Positions 26,215 through 39,184 of a DNA stretch of 64,000 bases are shown piece after piece. Position 1 is the first letter of the stretch. Each line of letters opens with the position of its first letter. The DNA is from Dasypus novemcinctus (taxonomy: Eukaryota > Chordata > Mammalia > Cingulata > Dasypodidae): contig NC_080677.1 of NCBI RefSeq assembly GCF_030445035.2, positions 3,596,001-3,660,000 of the forward strand, written 5' to 3'. The notes under the pieces are model-generated. The model saw only the letters and a list, made by a program, of their open reading frames with translations. It did not search any database and had not been told where the DNA came from. Both the position numbers and the translations under genes were made by a program.

Positions 26215-29200
26215 TACCCAGCTTCAATATTACATGTAATTTTATCAAATAAATGACACAAGAAGGTATGTGTTTTTATGACCATTACACGACACAGGAA
26301 TTTGGGGCTTAGAAAGGTTAAAATGGTTGCCAAAATTAATGGGATAACTTTGTATTTTTTATTCATGTAAATATTTATTTGAAAAACATTTTTATAAGAT
26401 TACAATCATTCTGATATTAACCAAGGTCTGATTAGCTATTTTGAACATAAACTAGGAAACACTGTGGACTTATATTTCATAAGGGCAATAATTGGATCAA
26501 TTATTGTTATTGGAATGTTAGCTCAAATTTTCTTTATTCACCCAGTAAGTTTCTTTGTATTTGTATGACCACAAGAAGCTTCCCTTTAGTTGTTTTTTTC
26601 TGGAATAGTCTTGTAAATTATCCCTCAGAAAAATGCTATTGCAATTCCAGATTTGTTTTGATTCAAAATTTACATAGAATCTGAATAAATAATGAGATAG
26701 TAGAGTAAGTTAATAGAATTGAACTGTATGATCTTATGAGTTACAAAAATATATAAAAATCCAACTGTTGGGGTAATATTTTAATTGGGAAAATACTCCT
26801 TCATTAATTGATTTATTCACCAAATGTTTGTGCATGATTTCTGCACTCAGCTTTGAGCTGTACCTGGAGAAAAAATGCAAGGATAATATATGGCCCTTGC
26901 TTAGTAGAAGATTATGATACAAAAAGGTAAATTATACTTTCTTTGCACCATAGGATTTTGTTGCAAAAAATGTGTAGCACAAAAACGTGTTGTAATAAAC
27001 AGTAGGGCTAAAGATATTAGAATGAATTTCTTAATAACAAACATACTGGTATTCACACTGCTTTTTTTTTTCCTGGTTGACTAATGAATTCAAAAAGAAA
27101 ATGGTATTTTCTCCACTTGACTCAATATGGTCTTAGGGTGGCAAATGAAAGGCAACTCACAAGCTTTAAAACTTACTCCTCCACAAGGTGTTTAAACCGC
27201 GTTTCATCTCATTGAAACCTTATCTTAAAAAAAAAAAAAAAAAACCAGCCAGGAATATGGAATATGTTTCAATTGGATTAAATAAACATCAGCTCATGAT
27301 CGTCAGTCTATACTCCCTTGTCTACCCACCTTCACATTCCCACTACATATTCAAATTATTTTGCATAATTCAATCCCCCTGGGGACCTTAAACGACCAGC
27401 TGAAATGAGGCATAGAGCCTATTGCTGTGGACTCTATTATTTTGTCTGATGTTTTACAGGCATGAGTCTAAAAACTTCACCAATAGGATATTTACTCTAA
27501 TACATTTTAAGACATTGTCTTTCACAAAACATCAATAATGTGCAATTTTCCTAAATGGATCTTGGAAACCTGTAACAGCTCACTAGAATTTTGTAGAATG
27601 GATTTTTTTAAACAACAGAATTCTTTCAATACATCCTCTAAATGTAGTGGGTACATGTGTTACAATTCCAGTCTTAGAATAAGTGTACATGTGTAATTTT
27701 TAAAAAAACATATGCTTTCAAACAATCTACATGATGTCCAATTTCCACAGAAGTGCCTTGCTTTATGGTTGAAATAAAATTATTTTATATCTTTGGAATG
27801 GCTGTGGTTTGAGAAGATGATTAGCTTTGTGTTCTGATTTCTGGAGAACAATATTTATCTCCTCAATATGAACTTTAATCACAGGTAACCTCAAAAGTGA
27901 ACATAGGAAAGTTGTCAGAACCTTTGAACTAATCAGAATTTAGATATAACTATATAATGATTAGGAGAGAAACAAAAACTAATACGAACTTTCAAAGACT
28001 TTTAAAGAAAGGTGTACTTGCTGTTCTGTTCCTAAAATATATAGCTTTTTATTTTTTAGGTTATAAAGAGAAAGTCAGGTTTAGTTTATTTGCTCAGATT
28101 TGTTACTTTTCTTGGGGAGAATTTATGGTGCCTGAAAGAATCAATAACCCTGGCAACAAAAATCCTGTATTTATCCAAAGAGAAGGAATAGCAAGGCACA
28201 ATAAATAAAAGTGCCACTGTGAAACTCACCCTGGCTCCCCTCCACCCCTGAAGAGAGTTCCAGGCAGTACTGGCCTCGGGCAAAACCCTGAGTTCTGTGT
28301 TCAGTGCTCAAGGTCCTTTCTAGCTCCTCTTCCTCTGACTGCCCTCACACGGACCAGCCCCTCAGAGAAGAAGCTCTCCAAAGCAGTGCTGTACCCCTTT
28401 TTGAATCTGTGCTCTGGCCCTGCCCATTTAGCTGCAGGTGTGACAAGCCCTTGCAAGCCCAAACACAGTACCTACCTCCAGGTGATTCATTAACATTTGA
28501 AGTAATCTATTCTCAAGTGGCTTGCATTTGGCACTAAATGGACTAAAGACCTGCAAAGTCTTGGGAAATGACTATCAATGCAGGAATTTCAGGAAGCTTT
28601 AAAAAAGCAACATAAAAGGAGTAGCCATAGAATTATTGTGACCCAAAATGGGCCAACATCTTAACTCAGTGAAGTAAGGGGTGAGCGCCACAGTGCCTCC
28701 TGGCAAGCAGGAAGCATTGGGTGCTCTTCTCTTTTAACTCTTAGATAATGCCTTTGCTCAATGTGAAACTCTTGGCGATACAGTCTATAGTTTCTTTTAT
28801 CTTAGTAACTCAGTAGTTATGATGACAAAGTTTAATATATGTTCCCTCAGGTAAGTTTAGGAAGCCAAGTTTGATGACGTAAAGTTACACCAGCTTCTTC
28901 GGTACAGGAATTTTCATAGGATCCAAATGAGTGAAACATTATGCAACAGAAATATTTTATGAGGCAGTTTCCCAAGCTTCATTTAGTATGGTAATCATCT
29001 GTGTGTATGTGTTAGCAATTAATAATCTCTCAGAAATAATTGTGAACTAGGAAATTGTAGGTCATAATCTAAGTAGATATATAGAAATTTTTTTTTTCTA
29101 TATTCAGATTTACTTTTAGTGATCTTTGAGCTATGTCTACAACTTTTGGCCTTTATCTTTGTATTTGCTCAATTTACTGATAATGAAGGTAAAAGGAAAC

Positions 29201-30350
29201 ATTTGGCTCTAGGCAATAGCCTCGCTATGAGGACCTCAGGAGGACCCAGATCCCAACGATTTTCAAGAGAGGATTGGGAGAATTAAGCAGCACAGAACAC
29301 CAAGGGCTTACAGGAGAATGACACTGGACTCCTGAAAATGAACTTTTATGAAATGGGAGGGACATGCACATAGGCAGATGAGTAGTGCTCTCTTTCTCCA
29401 TAGTGGTGCCTCTGTTTATTTCAGGATATGGGCTGTTAGAGTGATGGATTTAGGGATAGGAGAGGATGGACATAGAAATATGTATAGAGACTAGGTACTA
29501 TGAAAGTTTGCTCTTTGGGAGTGGGCTAGCAACAGCAAAATTGACACAGTTGCATTGCTGATATGGAGTACAGAGTTGCATTGCTGATATGGAATATATA
29601 TGTGTGTGTGTGTGTGGTATATACAAAAAGAACTGTCTAAGCTTACCTCTGCATTTCCTTCATTACTTTAGATGCCCAGGGAGGTCATGATGAGAAAGTC
29701 AAGTATTTCTATATGAAGGGCAGTAGATTGAATTTCAGGCAAAGAAAGCACTGAAGCAGATACCATGTGGCAGGTAGAATACTGTTACATGTTTCAAACC
29801 ACAGCACTTCAGCCACACCATTTTTTTTTTACTTCAACTTGTGTTGTGCTGTGTGATTATTTTGCAAATTAATTACAAGTAGTACAATGTGTTCATGTGA
29901 AGACAACCCATCTCATAGACTGACTGAGCTAATGAACCCCTTGAAATGGCAAAGACTTCTTTAAGGTTTAAAAAAAATTGATTAAATTTGATTGTGTTTT
30001 ATCAGGTTGCAGACAGAAAAACTTTCAATGCATTAATTAGAAATAACAGCTACTTCACATTACATATATATATACTTAATTTTTGTCCTCTAATAAAAGA
30101 CTATCAATATTACAGATTTTGTAGAGTTTAAACCACCAGAGAGAGAACATTACAAATGTAGTATGAATCATCTAGTGCCTCTTCTTTAAGAAAAATTAGA
30201 TGTCTGCAGGAGAAGTCATGACACATCTGATGCCCATCTCCTAGCCCTCACCTAGCACTCTTCCTTTCCTATTGTGTATAGAAGTTTCAATGTTTCCATT
30301 CCACAGCCCCAGGGACATGTTAAGTCTAATGGAGTGACCTGCCATACATT
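26215..30350. other. Unassigned DNA, no gene seen
   Basis: About 4.1 kb without a recognisable gene or clear repeat. It contains a 19-base A run near 27226-27244, a 26-bp tandem duplication at about 29551-29596 and a short (TG)n at about 29602-29617. A GC-richer patch at 28210-28470 has short open frames but no domain similarity. Confidence 0.5.
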
Positions 30351-30831
30351 TGACAGTTTGAAGTTATTTGTGAATTTCAGAAAATTTCATGTTCTTCAAC
30401 TAATCCGCTGATGTCAGTTTGGGGCCCTTTGATTGTATTAGGGGTCCCTTTGATTAGTTCACTTAAGTAGATCACTTAGAGTCTTTGAGTGGACCATGTC
30501 AGTGAGGCATGACCCAGGGTGATTCTCTGCCCTCTTGCTGGGGTAGTATATAAACAGAACTGGAAGCAGAGACACACAGAGAGATTTGCCATGCGATCCT
30601 GCCACGTGAGAGAGGACTGCAGAGATCAGCCTCCATCTGGCCTTGCCACAGGGCAGGATTCCAATACCTGCCAGCAGTCAAGAACTTCAGTGAGAAAGCG
30701 TCTCTGATAATGCCTTGATTAGGACATTGTTTTGCAGTTCTGAACTGTAAACTTTTACCCCAAAAGATTCCGTTATAAAAACCAACCAATTTCTGGTAGT
30801 TTTGCATTGGCGGCTTTGGCACACTAAAACA
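30351..30831 (+). mobile_element. MaLR-type solo LTR, plus strand
   Basis: It starts TGACAGTTTGAAGTTATTTG and ends 'ggcacactaaaaca'. Inside are a TATA-like 'gtatataaac' (30546-30555) and the ending 'aaccaaccaatttctggtag' that parallels MaLR LTR 3' ends. It is about 480 bp and shows LTR-like ends, with no internal retroviral sequence. Short open frames on it are shadows. Confidence 0.7.
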
Positions 30832-31075
30832 AAACCTTTACCCCTGAAACCCAGAACAAACAGTCCCTGCTGTTGATCAGGGCAGCAGCTCTCAGTGGCA
30901 GGTCCTGCAGAACTGCCATCCATCATCCCTGACCAGAGCAGGTGGCCTCCCCAGGAGACCAGCCACGATGGGCTCTCCGACTCTGCTCTTTGGAACATTT
31001 GCTCAATGTAAGTAATAAAACAGTCATTGGCTGAAAGTTTCAGTTATGCCTGAGCCTGCGTGCCCACAACACAAT
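30832..31075 (+). mobile_element. Possible LTR fragment next to the MaLR LTR
   Basis: The 240 bases to the right are GC-richer, contain an AATAAA signal ('taataaaacag', near 31012-31022) and end 'gtgcccacaacacaa', resembling the R/U5 end of an LTR. I cannot name a family, and the left half would be missing. Confidence 0.3.
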
Positions 31076-31834
31076 ATATAAAAATATCACAATGTCAGCA
31101 TGTATGCTTGCAGAATATGCTTGCCCAAATGGAAAGTGTTGAAATTTACTTCTTATTTACTTATTAGCCAATCAAAAGAAGAGGAGAGAAAATAGATACC
31201 TGGCTGTGTACAGAGCTAGGCCTACCAGAAATGAGCAATTAACTGGCTTCCATATATTGTGGCACAGTCACGACAGCAATCTTAACTAAGGAAATAGCAG
31301 CACAGAAAAAGAGTTGCTGGAGTAATGAAAGCTTACATAGTTAGCAAATCACGATCCTAATTTGAATTCTGGTTGCCCTTGCCTTATGAAATCATATGCG
31401 TGATTCACGCTCACTTTCAGATTCCTCAGGCTGTAGGTTGGTTTGGCAGTGCGTGGCAAATTATAGAAGCATGTAAAACAGCTCTGCTTGTGTCTCTTCC
31501 TATGCAAGAGCAACTGATGAGATTGTGAGGGAGGTGGTTGCCAGAACAGTTGATTTAGATGTCACGAGCACATTTAGTGGATTAATTTACTTCTTAATTC
31601 TGTTTCTTCAAGATGTTTACTTCTTTCAAGGAACATTTGGGATCAAGTCAACGAGACTTATACCACTGAAAGTATCTGGCAGATCAACTAATGTTCTGAA
31701 GAGCAAATTTTCTGAGTTGAGCTTGAGGACAGCTTGCACCACTGGATGTACAGCCATTCTGACCATAAGATCTGCAAATCTCTTAATATCCAGGTTGACA
31801 TAACTTAATTAAGCCTTTAGGATACATGTCAGTT
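31076..31834. other. Unassigned DNA
   Basis: No gene or repeat recognised. The 92-codon open frame at 31525-31803 lacks domain features. Confidence 0.45.
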
Positions 31835-32157
31835 AACCACTTTCTTTGGTATGCCCATGTGTGGGTGTACCAAAGTACCAAAAACATGGTGACTTAAAAC
31901 AAGAGCAATTTATTGTCTATATCATAGTTTTGAAGGTTAGAAGTCTAAAATCAAGGTATTGGCAGGCCCATGCTCCCTCAGAAACCTATAGAAGAAAATC
32001 CTCCCTTGCCTCTTCTGGATTTTGGTGGTTCGCTAGCAACCCATGGACTTTGGTTTGCAGATGCATTGCTCTGCCTCCTTCATCATCACATCGCCTTCTC
32101 CCCACTGCCTCTCTGTGTGTCCAAATTCCTCTTATAAATACACTAGCCACACTGTCA
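31835..32157 (-). mobile_element. MaLR/MLT1-type LTR fragment, minus strand
   Basis: Phrases such as 'acatggtgacttaaaac', 'gaaggttagaagtctaaaat' and 'ggcaggcccatgctccctc' are those of a reversed MLT1/MST-type LTR. It breaks off after 'cttataaatacactagcc' near 32157, where a fragment in the opposite orientation begins. Confidence 0.7.
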
Positions 32158-32216
32158 TGTTGTTTTAAGCCACCCACTTTGCAGATGGTTGTTAGAACAG
32201 TTCTAGGAAATTAGGC
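32158..32216 (+). mobile_element. 3' end of a MaLR-type LTR, plus strand
   Basis: 'gttgttttaagccacccac' followed by 'gttgttagaacag' resembles the 3' end of MLT1 LTRs on the plus strand. It abuts the minus-strand fragment at 31835-32157. Confidence 0.45.
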
Positions 32217-32289
32217 ACCTCCAAATGCTTTCCATTTCCAAAGACTTCATCCTTGCCTACAGGGTCCTAAAGAAGACGCTGAACTTCCC

Positions 32290-32790
32290 TGCCCACTCCT
32301 CTCCCCATCTTTACGAAATCTTTTCTTTTTTTGCTTCCCTTTCCTCACTGTCTTCCAAAGCCACAGCCTTCCTTGTGTTAAAACATGCCAGGCATGTTCT
32401 TTCCTGAGGACACGTGCATTTGCTCCTCTCCCTGCCTGCATCTCTGTTAATCCTGGTGGCTTAAGAGTTTGCACTCTCCCTGCTTCAGTCTTCACTCACA
32501 TGCCACCTGCTCATCCACTGCACCTGCCCTGACTACACAGGGGCAGATTGCATCTCCCAAACACGTACTTCCTCCCCTCCATCTCTGATTCCATTTTTTT
32601 TGTAATGCGCCCAACTTTGCAATGTCATATCTTTTATTTGATTTTTACAGGGTTATTGCCTGTCTTGTCCTCTTTAGAATATAAACTCCATGAAAGCAGA
32701 TTTTTTATGTCCTTCCTTCACTGCTGAATTCTTAGCATCCCTATAACAACTTACCACAAAATAAATGCTCAGTAAATATTTGGTAAAAGT
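32290..32790 (+). mobile_element. L2 LINE fragment with 3' end, plus strand
   Basis: Ancient mammal-wide L2 sequence: 'acatgccaggcatgttc' near 32384, then 'tagaatataaactccatgaa' (32675-32694) and the terminal 'aaataaatgctcagtaaata' (32758-32777). These are the diagnostic L2 3'-end phrases. Confidence 0.8.
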
Positions 32791-32794
32791 AGGA

Positions 32795-34185
32795 CTCAGG
32801 GAAGTTGTATGTTTAAAATTCACCTCATTATGTCTGTAACATGTAAAAATAAATTCACAGTTTTTGGAAATTTGAGGCTTTATAAATGAGTAGAATTTTT
32901 GGCTCAAAGTAATTAAACATGGGAGAGATTCTCAAGATGTTTTCCGGGATGATTTCTTAAAAATGAGTGATTTACTCTAAAGCCACACTTCTCCAGGGTG
33001 CATATTTTATGACTCAGTAATCAGCATTGTAGGATGATGACGATTAAGTGGAACCAATACCACGTTTCATCACCGCTTTTAAACCACAAGAGAGATTTGA
33101 ATTACAGGGCCTTAAAGCAGAGGTCAGGAGAGTCCAACTCCACCCGGGAGAGTCACCGTGAAGGTTTCTCACACAGTCTCCCTAGCTGAACATGTCCCCT
33201 TTCCAAAATATATGCACATACTCTCAGCACAAAACTTTCAGCTTCCTACAGAGAATTGCACTGGGAAGTAGAAGAAGAAAGAAGTAGCAAGTGGTCGTGC
33301 CTGGACAAACAGATCTATCGACACCAACAGGTCACGGTGGGATATCTGCATAGGAGATTTCTAGAATGATATGGCAGAAGATAATAACACACGGTCTTAT
33401 AAAATCACAAGAGTAATTTCCAATACTTGGTTTACCAAGGCTAAATATCTGAAATCTCTACTTCCTCCACTTTTTTTCCCCTCTCCACATCAGAGAATCA
33501 AACGATGTCTAAGATGATCAGAAGGCAGAAGTAGCTGTTAATGAATAAGGCCTGTGCTGTTTGATCAAATGACTGTACTTTTAGCACAAGTTTATCACAA
33601 GACCGAGTTTTACCACAATGCAACAATGCTGGGGAAAGTAGGAAACAGGTAACTTAATTCTTAAATATCAGATTGAAAATCCCTGAGATATTAAGACCCA
33701 GGTGCTGGCTTTCCTCACATTTGTGAGTTTATATCACTTCTTTCTAGCTGTAAAAGAACAGTGTTAGAAAATAATGACAATGAAATAGTGTAGAAGGTAT
33801 GTCAGTGAAAAATGCACAATCTTACACAGTTTTATTACTGATAAAACAAATAACTAAGTGAACTAGATTTTCAAAGGAAGATGTTAGAAACATTAAAATG
33901 AAATCACTGAAGGAAAATAGGAGAAAAAAGAAAATTTTCATTTAGTAAGCAAAAACATAAATTTAAAAATTAAGACCAATACTAATCCTTAAAAATATGA
34001 TACAGTAAGTAAATATCTAATACCTCTAATAAGAAATATATGCAAATATACAAAATATTAAATAGGAAATAGTATAAGCAAATATAGAGGACATTCAAAT
34101 TTTAGGATTGCTTTGCAGAACAATATGCCAATATATTTAAAACATAAATTTCTAGGCAATTAATTTAGTTAAATTAATTTTGAAT
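32795..34185. other. Unassigned DNA
   Basis: No gene or clear repeat identified. Sequence becomes A-rich after 33750. Confidence 0.45.
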
Positions 34186-34189
34186 AATT

Positions 34190-34495
34190 TTTTTCTAGGA
34201 ATTTGATAGTTCTGGCTGTCATATTTAAGTCTTTGATCCATTTTGAGTTCATTTTTGCATGAGGTATAAAATAGTAGTAGCCATCCACATTTTTTTTTTT
34301 GCAAATGGAGATCCAGTTTTCACAGCATCATATGATTTGCAGAAGAGACTTTTCTTCTTCAATTAAGTGATCTTTTCTAACTTGTCAAAAATCAGTTGGT
34401 CATTAAGGTGAGGGTTGATTTCTGACTCTCGATTCAATTCCATAGGTCTATGTGCTTGTCCATAGGCCACACCATGTCATTTAGATGTTTTTGTT
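34190..34495 (-). mobile_element. L1 ORF2 fragment, minus strand
   Basis: 'ctttgatccattttgagttc' (34232-34251) and 'cttgtcaaaaatcagttggtc' context (34381-34401) are classic reversed L1 ORF2 sequence. The fragment has neither a 5' nor a 3' end. Confidence 0.8.
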
Positions 34496-34499
34496 TTTG

Positions 34500-35089
34500 A
34501 CATGTACAAATATGTGCCTAAGGAAATAAAACTGGAAAGAAAATTATCAACATATTAAGAGTGGTTAACATTAGGTGATGAAATTTACAGCCATATTTGC
34601 TTTCCTCTGCACACAATAGTGTGGAGCACTGTTGACAACTTGGGGTGGGAAATATAATCATTATGCCCCAAGATGGCACAGAATTCCTGTTCCTCCAGAG
34701 TGGTCGAAACCCTCTTTATGGGGAAAGAGCAGAAGCCTTCCAACTAATCTCCTTCAGTCAGAATTTTGTCTAGTTCCCTGCATATTACAGATAGGTGTCA
34801 AACTTCTCTCTCCAGCATGTAAGTCAGCACAAGCATCTGATGATGCATGGTAACAGCCTATGCTCCTCTTATGATCTTTGCCTGCCTGATCCCTGCAGGT
34901 CTAATTTGCCCTAGACAGCTGATGCACTTCACCAAAGTGTAAGAATGTAAACAATGTTGAGAGAGTTTTAAGAAATCTCTGCCTTGATTCACAAGCATCT
35001 AGGCCATCTCTAAGCTAGGTCTCTCATGCTTGTTGTGATTTTTCCTTGGGAAAGAAACAGAAGGCCTTCAGTTATTACGCATAACAGGC
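34500..35089. other. Unassigned DNA
   Basis: No gene or repeat recognised. The open frame at 34632-34853 has no domain similarity. Confidence 0.4.
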
Positions 35090-35527
35090 TGTGGTAGTTT
35101 GAAACTGTGTGTACCCCCAGAAAAGCATGTTTTTAAAGCTAATCCATTCCTTGAGTATGAACCTATTATAAGTAGGATTTCTTGAGTTTCCTTCAGTTAA
35201 GGTATAGCCCAGGATGGGTCTTAATCCTATTACTGGAATCCTTTACAAGAGAATGAAATTCAGACAAAGAGAAAGCCATGGAAGCCAGAACCTAAAAGCA
35301 ACAAAACCTGCAAGAGAAGGGACCCCAGCCGAGGCCACCATGTCCCTTGCCATGTGACAGAGGAGTCTGATTGGTGGCAGACCGTCTTCAGAAAAAAAGT
35401 GTTGTCTTGATGTGACCTTGATTTTGACATTTTCAAAACGGTAAGCTTGTAAGCTAATAAATTCCCATTGTTAAAAGCCAACCCATTTCATGCTATATTT
35501 CTTTCAACAGCCTAGCAAACTAAAACA
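35090..35527 (+). mobile_element. MaLR-type solo LTR, plus strand
   Basis: It starts TGTGGTAGTTTGAAACTGTG and ends 'gcaaactaaaaca'. The last 70 bases ('taaattcccattgttaaaag', then 'gccaacccatttcatgctat') follow the MaLR 3'-end pattern. Left and right flanks give a candidate 5-bp target duplication, CAGGC and CAGAC, one mismatch apart. The LTR at 39502-39931 is the same family in reverse. Confidence 0.8.
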
Positions 35528-35529
35528 CA

Positions 35530-36760
35530 GACCTGCTTCATTTGCTTTGTCGTCTCTTCTCTTCTCCATCTGAAGTTTTAATTTACTCATTTATTTTCTC
35601 ATTGGTATGTGGAGCATAGCAGATTCTCAGAACCCAAGCTCTTAAGTGATCAATCTATGCTATCACATCCCCAAGGATGGAATTATTATGGAGATTAAAA
35701 TTTGGAAAGAGTCCTGAAGACAATGTGCATCCTACCTGCCATATGCCTCACTTTCCTGGAGGATAGGAGGGATTAGGAACCTATATTCAACAAGCTCCTA
35801 TCTGTCAGGGAAAATGGTCATATTTGCAAAAGTCTTATACAAATCTAAATGTGAATGGAAACTATGAAAAATGGAATCTAATAAGGAAATGTGGAAGTCA
35901 GTAGGAATATCAGCTTTTCCTCAGGGGTAGCTTGTGTGGTCATAGGACAGAGAATATAGATACTTTGTAAATGTTAATTTGAAAAATCAGTAAGCCTTGC
36001 AAATGATTTGCTTTTTTATCTGTTTGTGTTACATCAATCCCTAAGGACCAACTACAGGCCCTTATTTTCCTAACAGTGCATGCTTCTTTATTTTTATTTA
36101 ATTTTATCATTATAAGAAAATATGTTAAGTGTCCATTCACGATACTTTCCTAACTTAATTTAGTCTGTCCCTGAAATCCAGGGGGCATTGCTTGCCAGAT
36201 TAATAGGCTTTAAGCAGTTAAACAACTTTTAATTCCACTGACAACTCCTATGACCATAGGAAAGTGTTCAACTAAATAGATGGTTGAACTTAAATATCGT
36301 CACCTGATTTAGATACTTTCTACACAACCCTGCCTGTATTGAAATACCAATAGGTCCAAGGTAAACAGATGTGAGAGATGTTAGGAAGATTTCCTGCAAT
36401 GGGAAAAGGGAGAAGGTGCTTGCCAGTGATTGGATTTGGAAAGATGCAAGAAGGCAGAGAAGGCATTTCAGCTGCAGCTTGAGGTACGTCTGCGTTTGGT
36501 GGAGATGAAAGAGAACATAACAGGCTGTGAACTCCCCTAGCAAAAGCATGGAGGGTGAAAGAGTTCCTATAGGAGCAGGACGAACTCTCCATTGGCTGAT
36601 GGGAAGGTTTTAGGAAGGGGCATGGAGGGGACGCGTATGAACCCTTGAGTTCCCAGCCGATGCTACCCCTGGCTTCACTCTGACGACTGCACCCTGGCAT
36701 GTCCTTTCCATGATATCCTATCATCAGACCCAGAGGATTTGGCACAACACTAAATTGCCC
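35530..36760. other. Unassigned DNA
   Basis: No gene or clear repeat. A 141-codon minus-strand frame at 36320-36745 overlaps a second frame and lacks any recognisable domain, so I treat it as chance. Confidence 0.45.
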
Positions 36761-36764
36761 TAAG

Positions 36765-36990
36765 AGCCAGGCTTCTCAAATGAGATCTTCTGGGTTCTTA
36801 TCTCTACTTTGCCTCTTACTAACCAAGTGACCTTGGATAAGGTGCCTAATTTCTTATGCCTCAGTGTCCACATCTGAAAAGGAGGATAATTTTATTGCTT
36901 GCTTCCAAACATGATAGCAATGACTGAATAAGTTAGAAGTAAACCACTTAGAACTGTGCCCTCATTAATCAATAAATAGTAGCTATGATG
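36765..36990 (+). mobile_element. MIR SINE, nearly full length, plus strand
   Basis: The MIR core is clear: 'tgcctcttactaaccaagtg' (36810-36829), 'accttggataaggtgcctaa' (36830-36849), 'ctcagtgtccacatctgaaa' (36861-36880), and the 3' end 'caataaatagtagctatgat' (36970-36989). Confidence 0.88.
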
Positions 36991-36994
36991 ATGA

Positions 36995-38513
36995 TGGTAC
37001 TTCTACCTCCCCACGGATTGCAGTCAACTTCAAACTAAAGTCTGCATCTTAAATTTTATTCAACCAAATGCATAGCATAAGCTGGATATAATATAATTGC
37101 TCAAGAAACCCTGTCTTGCTTCACTTTAAAAATGGTGATGAAAGTCAAAACAAAGTCTATCATAGAGGAGAACATGACATTTGTTCAAGTCTGTTCTGAT
37201 TTCCTTTGGGATCCAGATGAAAAAGAATTAAGACTCATGGGAAAAGAAAGGAAAAAGGAATAGATGTTAGGTAATACAATTCCATGAGAATGGCACTCCA
37301 GGTTTTTTCTGGCTCATGCTGAACTACTTTCCCTGAAGAAGATACTTAAGAAGCTAAATTTAAGTACAAGCAATATCAGACACTGGAGAGGGAGCTCCTG
37401 AAGTATTTTTATACCACTCGACTTCTCTAAAGATATTCAGAAATTTTATGGCTATGGATAGCAAGACTAGGAAATCAATGCTGAATTCTAAATAGAGGTA
37501 AACGAAGGTGAGGAAGTTATTACCTGAATTTAGGGAATGGTGGAGATTCAAATATGAGGGTCAATGTTACTAACTTCTGTTTTCACCTAGTAAAATGACC
37601 AGAATATATGTAGATGCCTTAGGGAAAACTTTGATGGTAGGTAGTAAAACAAAAGACACTCAGGAAAAATATTATCTGTTACTACTGTGAGGTTAAGAAA
37701 TATTTATGCTCAGTAAGTGGAACCAGTAGACACTTATATGATCTGTAAACCAGAATCAGCAAAGTAGGCTGAAAGACTAGACAACACTTCATTCATTCTC
37801 TTTGGGTATTTGTCTCTGTTTGTGTGTCTGTGTTTGTTTGTGTGTGTAGCTCAAGTTTTGGCCAACTTAGATTGCATTGACTTTTTATGTCTAGGCTTAG
37901 GGGCAAAGATTCAGGCAAGACAGGGTCCCAAGGCCCATTACGAAGAAACTCAGAGCAATGGAGTGAGACTGATAGCTTGCCTTCTCATGACTCAAGAACC
38001 TAACCCACCTTTATCACTATCTCCAATGGGACACACTACCCATAAAAATGAAAGGACTGCTTGATGGGTTAGCAGTTGGGCAGGTATTTGAATTTCGAGG
38101 TGGAGATTTATTCTTTCCCAGGGGTCCAAGTGACCAACTGAGTTAATCAACTCCTTTGCAAAGGAATAGTTTTTCCAGTCCCAAAAAGCCATCAGACTAC
38201 CACAGAGGACCAAAAATACTCCTTTATCCACCATACTTTGACTTATAACTGGGTACTAGGAGTTCAGCCCATTATTTCCAAACATGAACGGAGCAACTTG
38301 AGGGAAAAATACCAGATATTTTCCAGAAGGAACTTGATATTTCACAAAGGGTGATTCTAAACAATGTACCATTTATCTTTAAAAAGTTCTATTAGGAAAA
38401 AATCAGTGATGTCCCCTACTACTTAAATCAGTTCTTTCCATATTTTTATGAAGAGTACGAAGGACCTTTTATTGAGAGAAAGTGTTTACAGATATGATTG
38501 CCAGATGTATTCA
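36995..38513. other. Unassigned DNA
   Basis: No gene or repeat recognised apart from a short TG-rich patch near 37800-37850. Confidence 0.4.
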
Positions 38514-38524
38514 TGGAAGTACTT
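38514..38524 (+). repeat. Left target-site duplication of the DAS SINE
   Basis: TGGAAGTACTT is repeated with one change at 38887-38897 (TGGAAGTATTT). Confidence 0.82.
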
Positions 38525-38886
38525 TTTTTTTTTTTTAAGATTTATTTTTTATTTATTTCTCTCCCCTTCCCTGCCTGCCCCCCCCTCCCCCCAGGTGTCT
38601 GCTCTCTGTGTCCATTCGCTGTGTGTTCTTCTGTGTCTGCTTGTATTCTTGTCAGTGGCACTGGGAATCTTCAGCTCTCTGTGTGTGCGGTACCACTCCT
38701 GGGAAGGCTGAACTGTTTTTTGTGCAGGGTGGCTCTCCTTATGGGGCACATTCCTAGCTCGTGGAGCTCCCCTATGCGAAGGACACCCCTGTGGGGCATG
38801 GCACTCCTTGCGTGCATCAGCACTGTGCATGGGTCAGCTCATCACATGGGTCAGGAGGCCCTGGGTTTGAACCAAATCTGCCTTCC
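38525..38886 (-). mobile_element. DAS-III-type SINE (armadillo lineage), minus strand
   Basis: Read on the minus strand, a tRNA-derived head (B-box-like 'ggttcaaaccc', complement near 38865-38875) leads into a GC-rich body and ends in an A-rich tail (T run at 38524-38536). The body, with 'gtgtccattcgctgtgtgtt' (38608-38627) and the C-rich block at 38577-38593, matches the long DAS SINEs of armadillos as I remember them. An 11-bp target duplication flanks it. This is the best lineage marker in the window. The long open frames here are only SINE shadows. Confidence 0.88.
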
Positions 38887-38897
38887 TGGAAGTATTT
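38887..38897 (+). repeat. Right target-site duplication of the DAS SINE
   Basis: TGGAAGTATTT pairs with 38514-38524 with one mismatch. Confidence 0.82.
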
Positions 38898-38959
38898 CTA
38901 ATGATGACACTCCCAGAAAGGTCCAAGGGTAGGTCTCTTGAGGCAAAGTTACATATCCA

Positions 38960-39180
38960 TAGGTACTAGCTATCTACCACTGCATAACAAATTACACTCC
39001 CCCCCCCCCAAATTATTTAAAACATGGCTTAAAACAATAATAAACATTTATTACCTCCCTCAGTTTCTGTAGGTTGGTTCTGACTCAGAGTTTCTTATGA
39101 GACTGCAATAAAGACGACTCAGTCACAGTTTATTTGAAGGTTTGACAGGGGCTGGAGAATGATTTTTACAGTCTAACATT
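38960..39180 (-). mobile_element. MLT1-type LTR fragment, minus strand
   Basis: 'taccactgcataacaaatta', the C run at 38998-39009, 'tggcttaaaacaataataaa' and 'gtttctgtaggttggttc' are those of a reversed MLT1-type LTR 3' half. It ends near 39180 where a fragment in the opposite direction begins. Confidence 0.68.
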
Positions 39181-39184
39181 GTGT

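Noticed and set aside
36320..36745. 141-codon minus-strand open frame
   Set aside because: No recognisable domain, an overlapping frame in another phase, no splice or promoter evidence. Likely chance in a GC-richer patch.
38498..38932. 144-codon plus-strand open frame
   Set aside because: It lies almost wholly inside the DAS-type SINE, which is GC-rich and by chance open on both strands.
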